Shown: piece by piece, positions 9,111 through 18,396 of the stretch
Position numbering within the stretch: the stretch's first letter is position 1
Layout: the number at the start of each line of letters is the position of its first letter
Assembly: GCF_900168065.1 (NCBI RefSeq)
Contig: NZ_FUZZ01000003.1
Span: 496,001-560,000, forward strand
DNA: 64,000 nucleotides
DNA from: Chitinophaga ginsengisegetis
Lineage (GTDB): Bacteria; Bacteroidota; Bacteroidia; Chitinophagales; Chitinophagaceae
Direction of reading: 5' to 3'
Translations under genes and position numbers: made by a program
The notes under the pieces: model-generated
Seen by the model: the letters and a program-made list of their open reading frames with translations, nothing else
Database searches by the model: none
What the model was told of the DNA's origin: nothing

Positions 9111-10346
9111 ATGGAAACAAAAGTTTGTATCATAGGCGCAGGACCCGGCGGAGCCACCGCAGCACTGCAACTCGCCCAGCTTGGCATTGAATGTATCGTG
9201 GTAGATAAAGCCGTTTTCCCACGGGATAAAGTATGTGGAGACGGACTAAGCGGAAAAGTACTCACCCTCCTGGAACGTATCGACAAGGGCATCGGACAAC
9301 GCCTCCAGGAAGCCATGTTTAAAGCAGACAGCTGGGGCGTTACCTTCGTAGCACCCAACCGTATCGGAATGGACATCCCCTACCGCCTGGGTTACCAGGA
9401 AGATAAGAGCAACCCACGGGGCTTCGTTTGCAAACGTATCGACTTTGATAACTTCCTCGTAGATGAAATGAAACGCCGCTCCGAAATCCGTTTGTTCGAA
9501 GGCACAAGCATCGATAAATATGAACTGAAACCAGACGGATACCACCTCTCCAGTAAAGACGGCTCCTTCAAAGTAAAAGCCGACGTGGTAATAGTAGCCA
9601 ACGGCGCCCACTCCGGCTTCACCCGCGATGTGGCCGGTATCAAAATGGAACCCAAACATTATGTAGCCGGCATCCGCGCCTATTACAAAGGCATCACCGG
9701 CCTGCATAAAGACAACTTCATTGAACTGCACTTCCTGAAAAATATGCTCCCGGGCTATATCTGGATATTCCCCCTTCCCAATGGCGAAGCCAATGTAGGC
9801 GTAGGAATGCTCAGCAACTCCGCCCGCAACAAAAAGGTAAACCTGAAACAGCTGATGCTGGATACCATCGCCACCGATCCCGTAATGAAGGAACGCTTCA
9901 AAAACGCGGAACTCACCGGTAGCATCGACGGATACGGCCTCCCCCTCGGCAGCAAAAAAAGAAAACTGCACGGGGAACGCTACATGCTGGTTGGCGACGC
10001 CGGATTTCTCATTGATCCCTTCACCGGGGAAGGCATCGGCAACGCCCTGTACTCCGGCAGAATAGCCGCCCAACAAGCCGCTGCAGCCATTGCCGCTAAC
10101 GACTATTCCGATACCTTCTTCAACGCATACGATGAACACGTATACCGCATCCTCGGACCGGAATTACAGGTAAGCACCAAATTGCAGAAACTCATCAAAT
10201 ACCCGTGGCTGTTTAACATGCTGATGAAAATGGGCTCCCGCAATAAACAGCTGAAAGACCTGATGTCATGCATGTTCCATGAGGTAGACCTCCGCAAGAA
10301 ACTGGGCCAACCCATGTTCTACGTAAAATTGTTATTTAACAGATAA
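9111..10346 (+). CDS. Geranylgeranyl reductase family FAD-dependent oxidoreductase
   Basis: The 411-residue flavoprotein has an N-terminal Rossmann motif GAGPGGATAA (9-18), the PRDKVCGDGLSG block typical of the geranylgeranyl-reductase/halogenase branch, and the second FAD motif LVGDAGFLIDPFTGEGIGNAL near residue 300. These enzymes reduce isoprenoid double bonds or oxidise small lipophilic substrates. It sits 15 bases before a DUF2891 gene on the same strand, which does not reveal the substrate. In Bacteroidota, members are often annotated only as NAD(P)/FAD-dependent oxidoreductases. Confidence 0.88.
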   Translation: METKVCIIGAGPGGATAALQLAQLGIECIVVDKAVFPRDKVCGDGLSGKVLTLLERIDKGIGQRLQEAMFKADSWGVTFVAPNRIGMDIPYRLGYQEDKSNPRGFVCKRIDFDNFLVDEMKRRSEIRLFEGTSIDKYELKPDGYHLSSKDGSFKVKADVVIVANGAHSGFTRDVAGIKMEPKHYVAGIRAYYKGITGLHKDNFIELHFLKNMLPGYIWIFPLPNGEANVGVGMLSNSARNKKVNLKQLMLDTIATDPVMKERFKNAELTGSIDGYGLPLGSKKRKLHGERYMLVGDAGFLIDPFTGEGIGNALYSGRIAAQQAAAAIAANDYSDTFFNAYDEHVYRILGPELQVSTKLQKLIKYPWLFNMLMKMGSRNKQLKDLMSCMFHEVDLRKKLGQPMFYVKLLFNR

Positions 10347-10361
10347 AAGCATCCTTCCGTC

Positions 10362-11459
10362 GTGAAATTTTTAGGCCAATTATCCGTCATCCTCCTTTTC
10401 TCATTCAACATGAGCGCACAGGTACCCTCTTCCAATCCGGCACCAGCTACCCGCTTAACACGGGACATCGCCAATAAACTGGCAGAACTGCCCCTGAAAT
10501 GCCTGGACCTGGAATTCCCCTATAAAACAGGGATCGTATTCACCGACAGCTCATTGCTGACGGCGCCGAAAAATTATCACCCCGCTTTCTATGGCTGTTT
10601 CGACTGGCATAGCAGCGTACACGGACACTGGATGCTGGTGCGCCTGCTGAAGTCTTACCCCGACCTGGCCAAAGCCTCCGTCATCAGAAGCAAACTGGCA
10701 GCACACCTATCTTCAGAAAATATAAAAATTGAACAACAACTGTTCAGCAGCGCTGAAAACAAAAGCTTTGAACGCATCTATGGCTGGAGCTGGCTCCTGC
10801 AACTGCAAAATGAACTGCTCACCTGGAACGATCCCCTGGGTAAAACCATGAGCCAAAACCTGCAGCCACTGGCCACCCAGTTTTCCACCGCCTATATCCA
10901 GTTCCTCGATAAAATCATGTACCCGATCCGCGTGGGAGAACATACCAACCTCGCCTTCGGATTATGCCTCGCCTGGGACTATGCCGTTACCGCGAAAGAT
11001 GAAGCCCTGCAAAAAGCCATACACAACGCCGCCATGCGCTTCTACGCCGCCGATAAAAATGCGCCTATACAATGGGAACCCGGTGGCTACGACTTCCTCT
11101 CCCCCTCCCTCGAAGAAGCAGACCTGATGCGCAGGGTGATGCCGGAAGCCGACTACCGCAAATGGCTATACGCGTTTTTACCCGGCCTCTTTGAAAACAA
11201 GATAAGTATCCTGCAGGTGGCACAGGTAAAAGACAGAACCGACGGAAAACTCGTTCACCTCGATGGATTAAACCTCAGCCGCACCTGGTGCCTGGAAGCC
11301 ATCGCCGAACACGGCGGCAAAAACCAGCAGGCCATTCAGCAACTGGCCCACGCACACATGGAAGCAGGACTAAAACAGGTTTTCAGCGGTAGCTATGCCG
11401 GCGAACACTGGCTCGCATCTTTTGCAGTTTATATGTTAACTGTCGGAAAACAACCGTAA
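10362..11459 (+). CDS. Secreted DUF2891 protein
   Basis: The 365-residue protein begins at a GTG, 15 bases after the upstream flavoprotein, with a cleavable signal peptide ending near SAQ (about residue 20). The conserved block FYGCFDWHSSVHGHWMLVRLL identifies DUF2891, an alpha/alpha-barrel-like family of unknown activity with conserved Trp, His and Asp residues. WEPGGYDFLSPSLEEADLM is a second conserved block. Periplasmic location is inferred from the signal; the close spacing suggests cotranscription. Confidence 0.85.
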   Translation: MKFLGQLSVILLFSFNMSAQVPSSNPAPATRLTRDIANKLAELPLKCLDLEFPYKTGIVFTDSSLLTAPKNYHPAFYGCFDWHSSVHGHWMLVRLLKSYPDLAKASVIRSKLAAHLSSENIKIEQQLFSSAENKSFERIYGWSWLLQLQNELLTWNDPLGKTMSQNLQPLATQFSTAYIQFLDKIMYPIRVGEHTNLAFGLCLAWDYAVTAKDEALQKAIHNAAMRFYAADKNAPIQWEPGGYDFLSPSLEEADLMRRVMPEADYRKWLYAFLPGLFENKISILQVAQVKDRTDGKLVHLDGLNLSRTWCLEAIAEHGGKNQQAIQQLAHAHMEAGLKQVFSGSYAGEHWLASFAVYMLTVGKQP

Positions 11460-11532
11460 ATTCATCAACAAAAATTTTTATTCCCCTATACCCGGCCGCC
11501 CAAAAAGGGGGATCAATCAACATAACTGTACT

Positions 11533-14088
11533 ATGCACGTCATAAATTCCCGTGCCTGGATGTTAGTATTATCCCTGCTGCTGATACTAACCCCCGCCAT
11601 TGCACCCGCCCAAAAAGTAAACACCAGCCCGGCCCCGGCATGGCTCGTTCCCTTCACGCCCGATCTCTCCAAAAAACCCAACGCCAAAAATATCAGCGAT
11701 GGCTATTACCTCCTGCTGCTGGAAGAACAAAGACATGCAGAACTGAAAAGCAACTACCAACACTTCATCCGGCAAATTATCTCGGAAGCAGGCATCCAGA
11801 ACGGTTCAGAAATTTCAGTGGACTATGACCCCCAATACGAAAAACTTACGTTCCATAAAATAGTGATCCACCGCGACGGAAAGGAAATCAACCGCCTGCC
11901 CGGTGCAGCATTCAAGCTCCTTCAGAAAGAACAGGACCTGTCGCGCTTCATCTACAGCGGCACCTACACGGCTTACCTGATCCTCGAAGATGTGCGGAAA
12001 GGCGACCAGATAGAATACGCCTATTCCATTAACGGCGACAACCCCATCTTCAACGGGAAACTGGATAGCCGCATCTATTTCGTTGCCTACGAACCTATTG
12101 TTAACTACTATAAAAACCTGATCGTTAGCCCGCAAAGGCAAATCCGGTTTAAACGGTATAATAATGCAGCAGCCCCTCTCCAGAAATCATGGAACGGCCT
12201 CACTGTATACGAATGGAATAAAGTAGACGTAAGGGAAACCGATAACACCAACTTTGTTCCTTCCTGGTACAATCCCTTTACCTACGTACAGGTAAGCGAA
12301 TATCCTTCCTGGAAAGAGGTAGCGCAATGGGGCATGAAGGTGAACCAAACACCGGCTCCCGGCCCGCTGCTGGCCGGCAAAATCGCCGCGTTTAAAAAGG
12401 CGGCCAACGGTAATCCTGCCACCTACCTGCTGCAGGCGTTACGGTTTGTTCAGGACGATATCCGGTACATGGGTATCGAAATGGGAGAATACTCCCATCG
12501 CCCCAATAACCCCGACAGGGTGCTGGCACAGCGTTTCGGGGATTGTAAAGACAAAGCCCTGCTACTCTGCACCATCCTGCGCGCTAACAACATCGTGGCC
12601 GATATGGCTTATGTGAATACCGACCTGCGGGAAGCCGTCAGCGAAATACTCCCTTCTCCCAACGCCTTTAACCATGCCATTGTACACGCAGTACTGAATA
12701 ACAAAGTATACTGGCTGGATGGTACCATGTCGTACCAACGGGGAAGCCTCGCCGATTTATGCGAACCCGATTACGGGCGGGCATTAGTGGTAACCGATAC
12801 CACCACACAGCTCACGCCTGTCATCCCCACTACCCGTGGCAAAATTGCCGTCCGCGAAATCTTCACACTCCCGGACGATGCAAATAAAGATGGGAAACTG
12901 GAAGTGGTAACTACCTACCACCGCGATGATGCAGATGCACAACGCGCAGAACTGGCAGGTACCAGCATGAAGGACAAAGAGAAGTCCTATCTCGCCTTTT
13001 ATAAAAAGCTTTATGGAGATGTGGTGATCCGGGACTCTATCACCACCCGCGACAGCGTTGCCGGCAACACCATATATGTGAACGAAAGCTACCTGGTACA
13101 CGATATCTGGAAAAATGACAGCAGCAGCAATAAACTGTTGTTTACTACCAATGCGCAATCTTTTTATGATGCGCTTTCCTTTATCTCCGATGATAAACGT
13201 AAGATCCCTGTCAGCATCCGCTATCCATACGACCTCGATTACCAGATCATCCTGCATACACCCGTTAAGTGGTCGCTGGATCAAACGCCACTGCACTTAC
13301 AAAATGAATATTACACGTTCGACTATACCGCTACCATCAAGGAACAGCAGGTTATATTATCCTATCATTTCAAAACCTTCAGCGATCATATCCCGGTAAA
13401 GTTTATACCACAATATGTGAAGGATCTGAAGAAGATGAATGAAGTAACTTCTATGGATCTTACCTGGAATCCGGGAACCGCTGCTGCGCGCCATCCTGAT
13501 GGAAAAGGAAACTGGCTGGCCATTGTACTGGCGTTGTTATTTGCCGGCGTGTTTGCCGGCCTTGCATTTATTTTTTATAAACATTCCGTAACCCCGGCCG
13601 GGGAAACACCGGAGTCCCTGCCAATTGGCGGCGGACTGGTACTTCTCGCCATCGGGTTAGTGTTTACGCCAATGGGAGAAATCACTGGCATCTGTAAAAT
13701 GGCCGTATTTGATTACTCGTACTGGATCAGTATTTCCGACCGGCAGGATCTGGGAAATATCACCGTGGTACAGCTTTTCCTCATCATGGAAATGATGGTC
13801 AATATATTTATGCTGGCATACAGTATCCTGCTGGCAGTACTGTTTTTCCAACGCAGAGATACCTTCCCTTTTGCGCTGGCTACCTTTTATTTTATTGCTA
13901 CTGTTTTTATTTATGCAGATAATTCCCTGAATCACTATCTCTTCAAAACAGAAAAACCAAAAGATATCTTCAACATTAATTCTATCCTGTGGCCATTGCT
14001 GCGCATGGCTATCTGGGTGCCTTATCTGCTCATTTCACAAAGAGGCAAAAACACTTTTACCATGCCATACCGGCCACCACAGGGCTAA
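11533..14088 (+). CDS. DUF3857/transglutaminase-like protein with membrane-embedded C-terminal domain
   Basis: The 851-residue protein has a signal peptide (1-26), a DUF3857 beta domain (about 55-250) and a transglutaminase-like domain with the predicted triad C338 (in FGDCKDKA), H381 and D396 (in YWLDGT). From about 670 there are five hydrophobic segments resembling DUF2569 (GGGLVLLAIGLVFTPM). The first half is expected to be periplasmic and anchored by the C-terminal membrane bundle. Related proteins are widespread in Bacteroidota, but the substrate is unknown. The last 4 bases overlap the end of the convergent permease gene. Confidence 0.85.
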   Translation: MHVINSRAWMLVLSLLLILTPAIAPAQKVNTSPAPAWLVPFTPDLSKKPNAKNISDGYYLLLLEEQRHAELKSNYQHFIRQIISEAGIQNGSEISVDYDPQYEKLTFHKIVIHRDGKEINRLPGAAFKLLQKEQDLSRFIYSGTYTAYLILEDVRKGDQIEYAYSINGDNPIFNGKLDSRIYFVAYEPIVNYYKNLIVSPQRQIRFKRYNNAAAPLQKSWNGLTVYEWNKVDVRETDNTNFVPSWYNPFTYVQVSEYPSWKEVAQWGMKVNQTPAPGPLLAGKIAAFKKAANGNPATYLLQALRFVQDDIRYMGIEMGEYSHRPNNPDRVLAQRFGDCKDKALLLCTILRANNIVADMAYVNTDLREAVSEILPSPNAFNHAIVHAVLNNKVYWLDGTMSYQRGSLADLCEPDYGRALVVTDTTTQLTPVIPTTRGKIAVREIFTLPDDANKDGKLEVVTTYHRDDADAQRAELAGTSMKDKEKSYLAFYKKLYGDVVIRDSITTRDSVAGNTIYVNESYLVHDIWKNDSSSNKLLFTTNAQSFYDALSFISDDKRKIPVSIRYPYDLDYQIILHTPVKWSLDQTPLHLQNEYYTFDYTATIKEQQVILSYHFKTFSDHIPVKFIPQYVKDLKKMNEVTSMDLTWNPGTAAARHPDGKGNWLAIVLALLFAGVFAGLAFIFYKHSVTPAGETPESLPIGGGLVLLAIGLVFTPMGEITGICKMAVFDYSYWISISDRQDLGNITVVQLFLIMEMMVNIFMLAYSILLAVLFFQRRDTFPFALATFYFIATVFIYADNSLNHYLFKTEKPKDIFNINSILWPLLRMAIWVPYLLISQRGKNTFTMPYRPPQG

Positions 14089-15278
14089 ATATTATTTACA
14101 TACTTCCTCACGGTGAGGAGGTTTACGATATACACCAGTCCTAACACCAGCGCAATACCTGCAAACACAGGCACGCCCGGCCAGGTGCTTACCAGCATTT
14201 CATGCTGCGCCAGCTCCCGTGCCGCCCAGTATTGCAGTCCGGCTACCAGCAACAGCGACAATATCCCGATAACAATATACAGGGGTACAAACTGCCGCAG
14301 CAGGTACCGTTGCAGCTGCTTGGGAGCAGTGCCCAGTATCACCAGCAATTGAATTTCCCGCTTGCAGGAAGCAATCACCAGTTGTATAAACATGCTGAAA
14401 ACCAGCAACGCAAAAAACAGTAAGATCAATCCAAAAAATCCCACCACCGATACAATTGTTTGTACAATCAGTCTTGTTTTGCTGAACTTCAGCTTATCCT
14501 GGTTGGTAGTATAGCCGTTGTCTTCCAGGAACTTTACCAGGTCGGGGTTAGAAGGGTCCGGCGTTTTAATGATTACGCGGGAAGTACCCGCGGCAGTGGT
14601 CATGCCGTATTTCTCATTGGCCCAGGCCATAAAAGACGCCGGTACCAGGAAGGAGGAAATCCGGTCGGAGAAACCAACAATATGCCCCATATACTGATCC
14701 GATACCTGGTTGTTGGAAATATTTACCTGCAGTGGCAATGCTTTCACGGTTTCCTGTGAAATCTGCGGCAGGTCCTGGCTCAGGGAAAAGCCGAAGTTGT
14801 ACAGGTTCAGGAAGTCGTTAGGCAAAATAATAGGAATGGTGCGGTCGCCCTCACTCCATTTCCAGTCCTGTCCTTTCACATCCAGGAAGCTGTCCGGTAC
14901 TGCTTCAAAAAACATATCAGTAGCAAAGTGCAGGTCGCCGGGCGCCTGAACCACTACTTTATACTGGCTGGAGGTTACTAACCCAAACGACTGTACGAAT
15001 GGCTGCTTTTTTATAGTGGCAATTTCTTCCGGGGTAAAAATACTCTTGGCCGACTGTCCCATCATGGCGTTGGTGATGGTTTTATTGATCACGAGGAAAT
15101 CGGCCGTTTCATTCTGGTTTCTGCTGCTGTACAGCAGCTGGCTGAAGTTGGAATGCGCCTGGATGGCAATGAGGATCAGCAACATAGCAATGCCCAAACC
15201 AACTGCCGCCATCAGGAACCGGGTTTTTCCCACACCGGTTTGAATAATTTTCTTCAGTAATTCAAAAAATGGACGCAT
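14085..15278 (-). CDS. ABC transporter permease (FtsX/LolE-like)
   Basis: The 397-residue protein has one N-terminal membrane helix (about 22-42), a large extracytoplasmic domain, and three C-terminal helices (about 275-305, 325-350 and 365-390). This is the MacB/LolC/FtsX permease topology. It lies 9 bases downstream of an ATPase gene, so the two form one exporter or mechanotransmission complex. The cargo is not evident and no periplasmic adaptor gene is adjacent. Confidence 0.82.
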   Translation of the reverse strand: MRPFFELLKKIIQTGVGKTRFLMAAVGLGIAMLLILIAIQAHSNFSQLLYSSRNQNETADFLVINKTITNAMMGQSAKSIFTPEEIATIKKQPFVQSFGLVTSSQYKVVVQAPGDLHFATDMFFEAVPDSFLDVKGQDWKWSEGDRTIPIILPNDFLNLYNFGFSLSQDLPQISQETVKALPLQVNISNNQVSDQYMGHIVGFSDRISSFLVPASFMAWANEKYGMTTAAGTSRVIIKTPDPSNPDLVKFLEDNGYTTNQDKLKFSKTRLIVQTIVSVVGFFGLILLFFALLVFSMFIQLVIASCKREIQLLVILGTAPKQLQRYLLRQFVPLYIVIGILSLLLVAGLQYWAARELAQHEMLVSTWPGVPVFAGIALVLGLVYIVNLLTVRKYVNNI

Positions 15279-15287
15279 GAAATAACA

Positions 15288-15938
15288 TTAAAGATGATAA
15301 TGCACATCATAAGGGAAGTGCTGGTCATTATCCAGGTCGGTTAAAATGAACCCGGCATTGCGGGCTTTACATTCATCGGCAATCAGTGCAGCGGCGCGCT
15401 GCGTGTTTTCTTCATCCAGGTGGCTGAAGGGTTCATCCATCAGGAGCCACTGAAAAGGTTGTACCAGCGCCCGGATAATAGCAATACGCTGTCTTTCGCC
15501 ATACGAAAGGGTTTTGCCGCTTTGCTCCAGGATATGCGATACATTGAGCCGGGCGGCCATTTCATCAATCTTCTCCGCAGGGTAATAAGGCTTTGGCTCC
15601 ATTACCCGCTTCAGCGATATGTTTTCCCTGGCGCTGAGCTGTTCAAAAAGCCGAAGGTCCTGGAATACAATACTGATATCCCGCTGCCGCATGGCGGCTA
15701 TTTCATTCTTATTATATGACTGCCACGGCTGGCCATTCACCTGTACTTTCCCCGTATAGTCGTAACGGATATGATACAGGTAATGAATCAGGGTAGTTTT
15801 GCCGGTACCGGAAGGCGCCTTGATTTTCACCAAACTGCCTGGCTGAAAAGTTACGTCCTGGTTCCAGATGTCCGACGACCGTTGCCGGAGTTTATCCTGC
15901 AATGGTATGGGCATGAGCTGATTGAGCTGAATCTGCAT
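15288..15938 (-). CDS. ABC transporter ATP-binding protein (LolD-like)
   Basis: The 216-residue ATPase has Walker A (PSGTGKTT), the signature LSYGERQR and Walker B (WLLMDEP) followed by the switch region. I chose the ATG at 15938 (MQIQLNQLM). An in-frame upstream start at 16004 would place the first codons inside the terminator hairpin of the preceding gene and upstream of a -7-like TATATTCG box on this strand. The protein pairs with the FtsX-type permease immediately downstream. Confidence 0.88.
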   Translation of the reverse strand: MQIQLNQLMPIPLQDKLRQRSSDIWNQDVTFQPGSLVKIKAPSGTGKTTLIHYLYHIRYDYTGKVQVNGQPWQSYNKNEIAAMRQRDISIVFQDLRLFEQLSARENISLKRVMEPKPYYPAEKIDEMAARLNVSHILEQSGKTLSYGERQRIAIIRALVQPFQWLLMDEPFSHLDEENTQRAAALIADECKARNAGFILTDLDNDQHFPYDVHYHL

Positions 15939-15992
15939 AGTGGCATTTACTGTTAACAGTAGCGAATATAAATGATATATTTTTCGCAAAAG

Positions 15993-16027
15993 AAAAGGGC
16001 GCAACGGAGATGTTCCGGCGCCCTTTT
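15993..16027 (-). terminator. Terminator of the DUF4836 gene
   Basis: AAAAGGGCGC (15993-16002) pairs perfectly with GCGCCCTTTT (16018-16027), with an inner CGG/CCG extension. The arm read last on the minus strand ends in TTTT. It lies 17 bases after the stop codon of the minus-strand DUF4836 gene. Confidence 0.8.
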
Positions 16028-16044
16028 CCTGGTAAGGTTATAAA

Positions 16045-17847
16045 TTACTGTGGTGCAACAACGGTAGTATCTACCGGTGCAGCAAAGAGGCTGTCTTCAT
16101 ATGCTTTTTCCTTTGCTTTCCTTGCCTGCATTACTTTTGCAGCTTCGGTGCCCAGGTTGATCAGCTGTACAAGGCTGTTCTGATCTTTATTTTTAAAGGT
16201 CAGTACTGCTTCTCCATGTTGTACATCACCACCGTCGGCTTTGCTTACAAAGGTTACATCTTTCAGCAGTTCCTTTGCTTTCTTCGCCACTGGTTTTTCG
16301 TCTTCGTCCATTTTATCTTCAGGGATCACAGCAGTCACTTTTTCCAGGTCTACATAACCGCCCAGCATGCTGCCTTTTATTTTCCCTTCAATACCATCAG
16401 GTAATTTGATGTGGCCTTTACCACCCAGGTATTCCTGCAGTAAAGCACTGTCGGAGCCCAGTGTTACAAACTTCTCGTTGATGGACATAGCCGGCATGGT
16501 AGCCGCTGCCATTGGATTTACTACGGTATAGTGGTCACCTTCCCGTGTAAATACTTCTTTCAGCATCGGGGAAGTCATGATTTTATTGAATGCATCTTTG
16601 TTACCTACTTTCAGGCTGAAGATCCATTTGGCATCTGGTTTCTCTGTGAATTCGCCGGGGAAATAAGGAGATTCCTTTTTGGTGATAGCGAAATCGGAAG
16701 CCACATAAGTTAACTGGCCTTCAAATGCGTTCAGCACATCATCCATAGACAGGCCGGATTTACCCATCATCAGGTTCACCATACCATCCATACCGGTCGC
16801 TTTCACGATATCGCCGATCATGCGGAAATCAAAGGCATAAGAAATGAAACCGGTGATATTCTGGGAAGGATATTTGTTCAGCATATCCATATCGATCTCT
16901 TTCTTACCATATTTTTTATAGATAGCCGCCAATTCTTTACCCATGTAAGAGTGACCATTGAAAACGATTTTACCGTTTTCGAAGTTAACTGTACCGGTAT
17001 AGAAAGAGCCTTCCATCAGTTTCTTTACGTTGGCAGGGATCATGGTGAACTGACCGCTGTTGTAAATAGCTTCCGGGTTTACAAAGATACCGGCGTCGGC
17101 ATCTTCTTTCAGTAATTTGGCGAAAGGCTCGATGGAACCAGCTGTTTCATCCTTTTTCAGGTGAAAGAGATGATCCACTTCAGCTACCCAGGTTTTGATC
17201 TGCGCATCGTCTTCTGCAGTCGTCAGGGCGGCAGGAATGGCCATTGCGGAATCTGTTACTGCAGTTGCAGAATCTATCATGGGTTCTGAAGGATCTCCAT
17301 AATCGGGAGATGAAGAACCGCCCGGGTTATACTTTTCCAGGTTACTTGGATCTACTGCGCTGATATAGATAACGGCAGATTTATTCCATCCGATTACGGC
17401 ATGTTGCTTTTCTTCCCAGATATATTTGAAGTCATTTTGTGTTTTCAGGGAGAAGTTGGCGATGTTCTTTTTGAGATAGGCCTCAAATTTGTCGGCATCT
17501 TTCAGGCTCGCGGTAAGACTGATATAAGATTTGTGTTCTGCCGGCTGGCCCTGGAATACGAAAGAGGCAAAGAAGTGGCTTTGCATGTCGATACCGGAGT
17601 TTTCGGCATCTTTCCACGCCTTCATCACTTCATTGGAAGTGTCTTTACTTTGTGTGGCTTCAAACAGTTTATCCATTGTGATACCGTTTGTCACCAGTTT
17701 GGTGGTCAGTTGTTTGGCATTCAGGTCTACTACCACACCGGCTGTTTTCGGAATGTACCGGCTCTCATCAGGGGTCTTAGAGCAGGAAGACAGCATAACC
17801 GCTGACGTCACAGCGGCTAACAAAACTTTGGAAATTGATTTTTTCAT
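16045..17847 (-). CDS. DUF4836 family lipoprotein
   Basis: The 600-residue protein has a lipoprotein signal with the lipobox LSSC (Cys at about 22) and the opening RYIPKTAGVVVDLNAKQL that marks DUF4836, a Bacteroidota-specific family. The body alternates beta-rich repeats with phrases such as FNGHSYMGKELAAIYKKYGK. No enzymatic motif is visible. It is monocistronic, with its own promoter and terminator, and its length fits the family. Function is unknown; outer-membrane or periplasmic location is inferred. Confidence 0.88.
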   Translation of the reverse strand: MKKSISKVLLAAVTSAVMLSSCSKTPDESRYIPKTAGVVVDLNAKQLTTKLVTNGITMDKLFEATQSKDTSNEVMKAWKDAENSGIDMQSHFFASFVFQGQPAEHKSYISLTASLKDADKFEAYLKKNIANFSLKTQNDFKYIWEEKQHAVIGWNKSAVIYISAVDPSNLEKYNPGGSSSPDYGDPSEPMIDSATAVTDSAMAIPAALTTAEDDAQIKTWVAEVDHLFHLKKDETAGSIEPFAKLLKEDADAGIFVNPEAIYNSGQFTMIPANVKKLMEGSFYTGTVNFENGKIVFNGHSYMGKELAAIYKKYGKKEIDMDMLNKYPSQNITGFISYAFDFRMIGDIVKATGMDGMVNLMMGKSGLSMDDVLNAFEGQLTYVASDFAITKKESPYFPGEFTEKPDAKWIFSLKVGNKDAFNKIMTSPMLKEVFTREGDHYTVVNPMAAATMPAMSINEKFVTLGSDSALLQEYLGGKGHIKLPDGIEGKIKGSMLGGYVDLEKVTAVIPEDKMDEDEKPVAKKAKELLKDVTFVSKADGGDVQHGEAVLTFKNKDQNSLVQLINLGTEAAKVMQARKAKEKAYEDSLFAAPVDTTVVAPQ

Positions 17848-17931
17848 AAAAGCATTAAAAATTAAGAAAAATTATTCGGAGCAACACTATATCAAACAGT
17901 ACATTCCCACTATCGTGGTATTTCATTCGTG

Positions 17932-17939
17932 CAAAAGTA
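17932..17939 (-). promoter_or_regulatory. -7 box TACTTTTG of the DUF4836 gene
   Basis: On the minus strand TACTTTTG (17939-17932) matches TAnnTTTG, 85 bases upstream of the ATG at 17847. No clear -33 element is seen. Confidence 0.5.
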
Positions 17940-18010
17940 CGTATATTTTTGTAGCGCATATGTCTCATTTTTCCCTGGTACATACAATATTTCAATACTG
18001 ATTAAGTTTA

Positions 18011-18018
18011 TACCTTTG
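18011..18018 (+). promoter_or_regulatory. -7 box TACCTTTG of the YciI gene
   Basis: An exact TAnnTTTG match lies 45 bases upstream of the start codon at 18063. It predicts a leader of about 38 bases. Confidence 0.55.
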
Positions 18019-18062
18019 CTACTAACTATGAAACTATTACTAAATACCATAGAAAAACCATT

Positions 18063-18341
18063 ATGTTCCTGATTATGCTACAATACATACGGCCCGTTGC
18101 GGCTGTAGAACACTACATGGAAGCGCATACCGCCTTCCTGCAAAAGCACTTCGACAGTGGCCGGTTCATCTTATCAGGCAGGCGAAAGCCGAAGTCCGGG
18201 TCTGTTATTCTCTGTAATGCCGCCAGCCGCAGGGAGGTAGAAGAGATTATGAGTGAAGATCCGTTGGAAAGGTTCCAGCTGGCGCTTTATGAGATCATAG
18301 AGTTTGAACCAACCAAGTATGCCAACACACTGGGAAAATAG
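18063..18341 (+). CDS. YciI family protein
   Basis: The 92-residue protein has the YCII-related fold: an FLIMLQY first strand, a conserved HTAFLQKHFDSGRFILSGRR helix-strand segment, and EIMSEDPLERFQLALYEIIEFEP near the end. The His and Asp of this family line a small pocket whose reaction is mostly unknown; one homologue is a dehalogenase. The gene stands alone with its own promoter. No more specific role can be read. Confidence 0.85.
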   Translation: MFLIMLQYIRPVAAVEHYMEAHTAFLQKHFDSGRFILSGRRKPKSGSVILCNAASRREVEEIMSEDPLERFQLALYEIIEFEPTKYANTLGK

Positions 18342-18396
18342 TACTTCCCTCCTGTAATGCCGTGCCAATCGTTTTTGCTTCTTTACTTCCGGATAA

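Noticed and set aside
9246-10139. Long antisense frame (297 codons) opposite the geranylgeranyl-reductase-type gene
   Set aside because: Its composition is a mirror of the sense gene, it has no family signature, and the sense strand shows clear FAD motifs.
15939-16004. Extended N-terminus of the ABC ATPase gene (ATG at 16004)
   Set aside because: It falls within the terminator of the upstream gene and before the likely promoter, and adds no conserved sequence.
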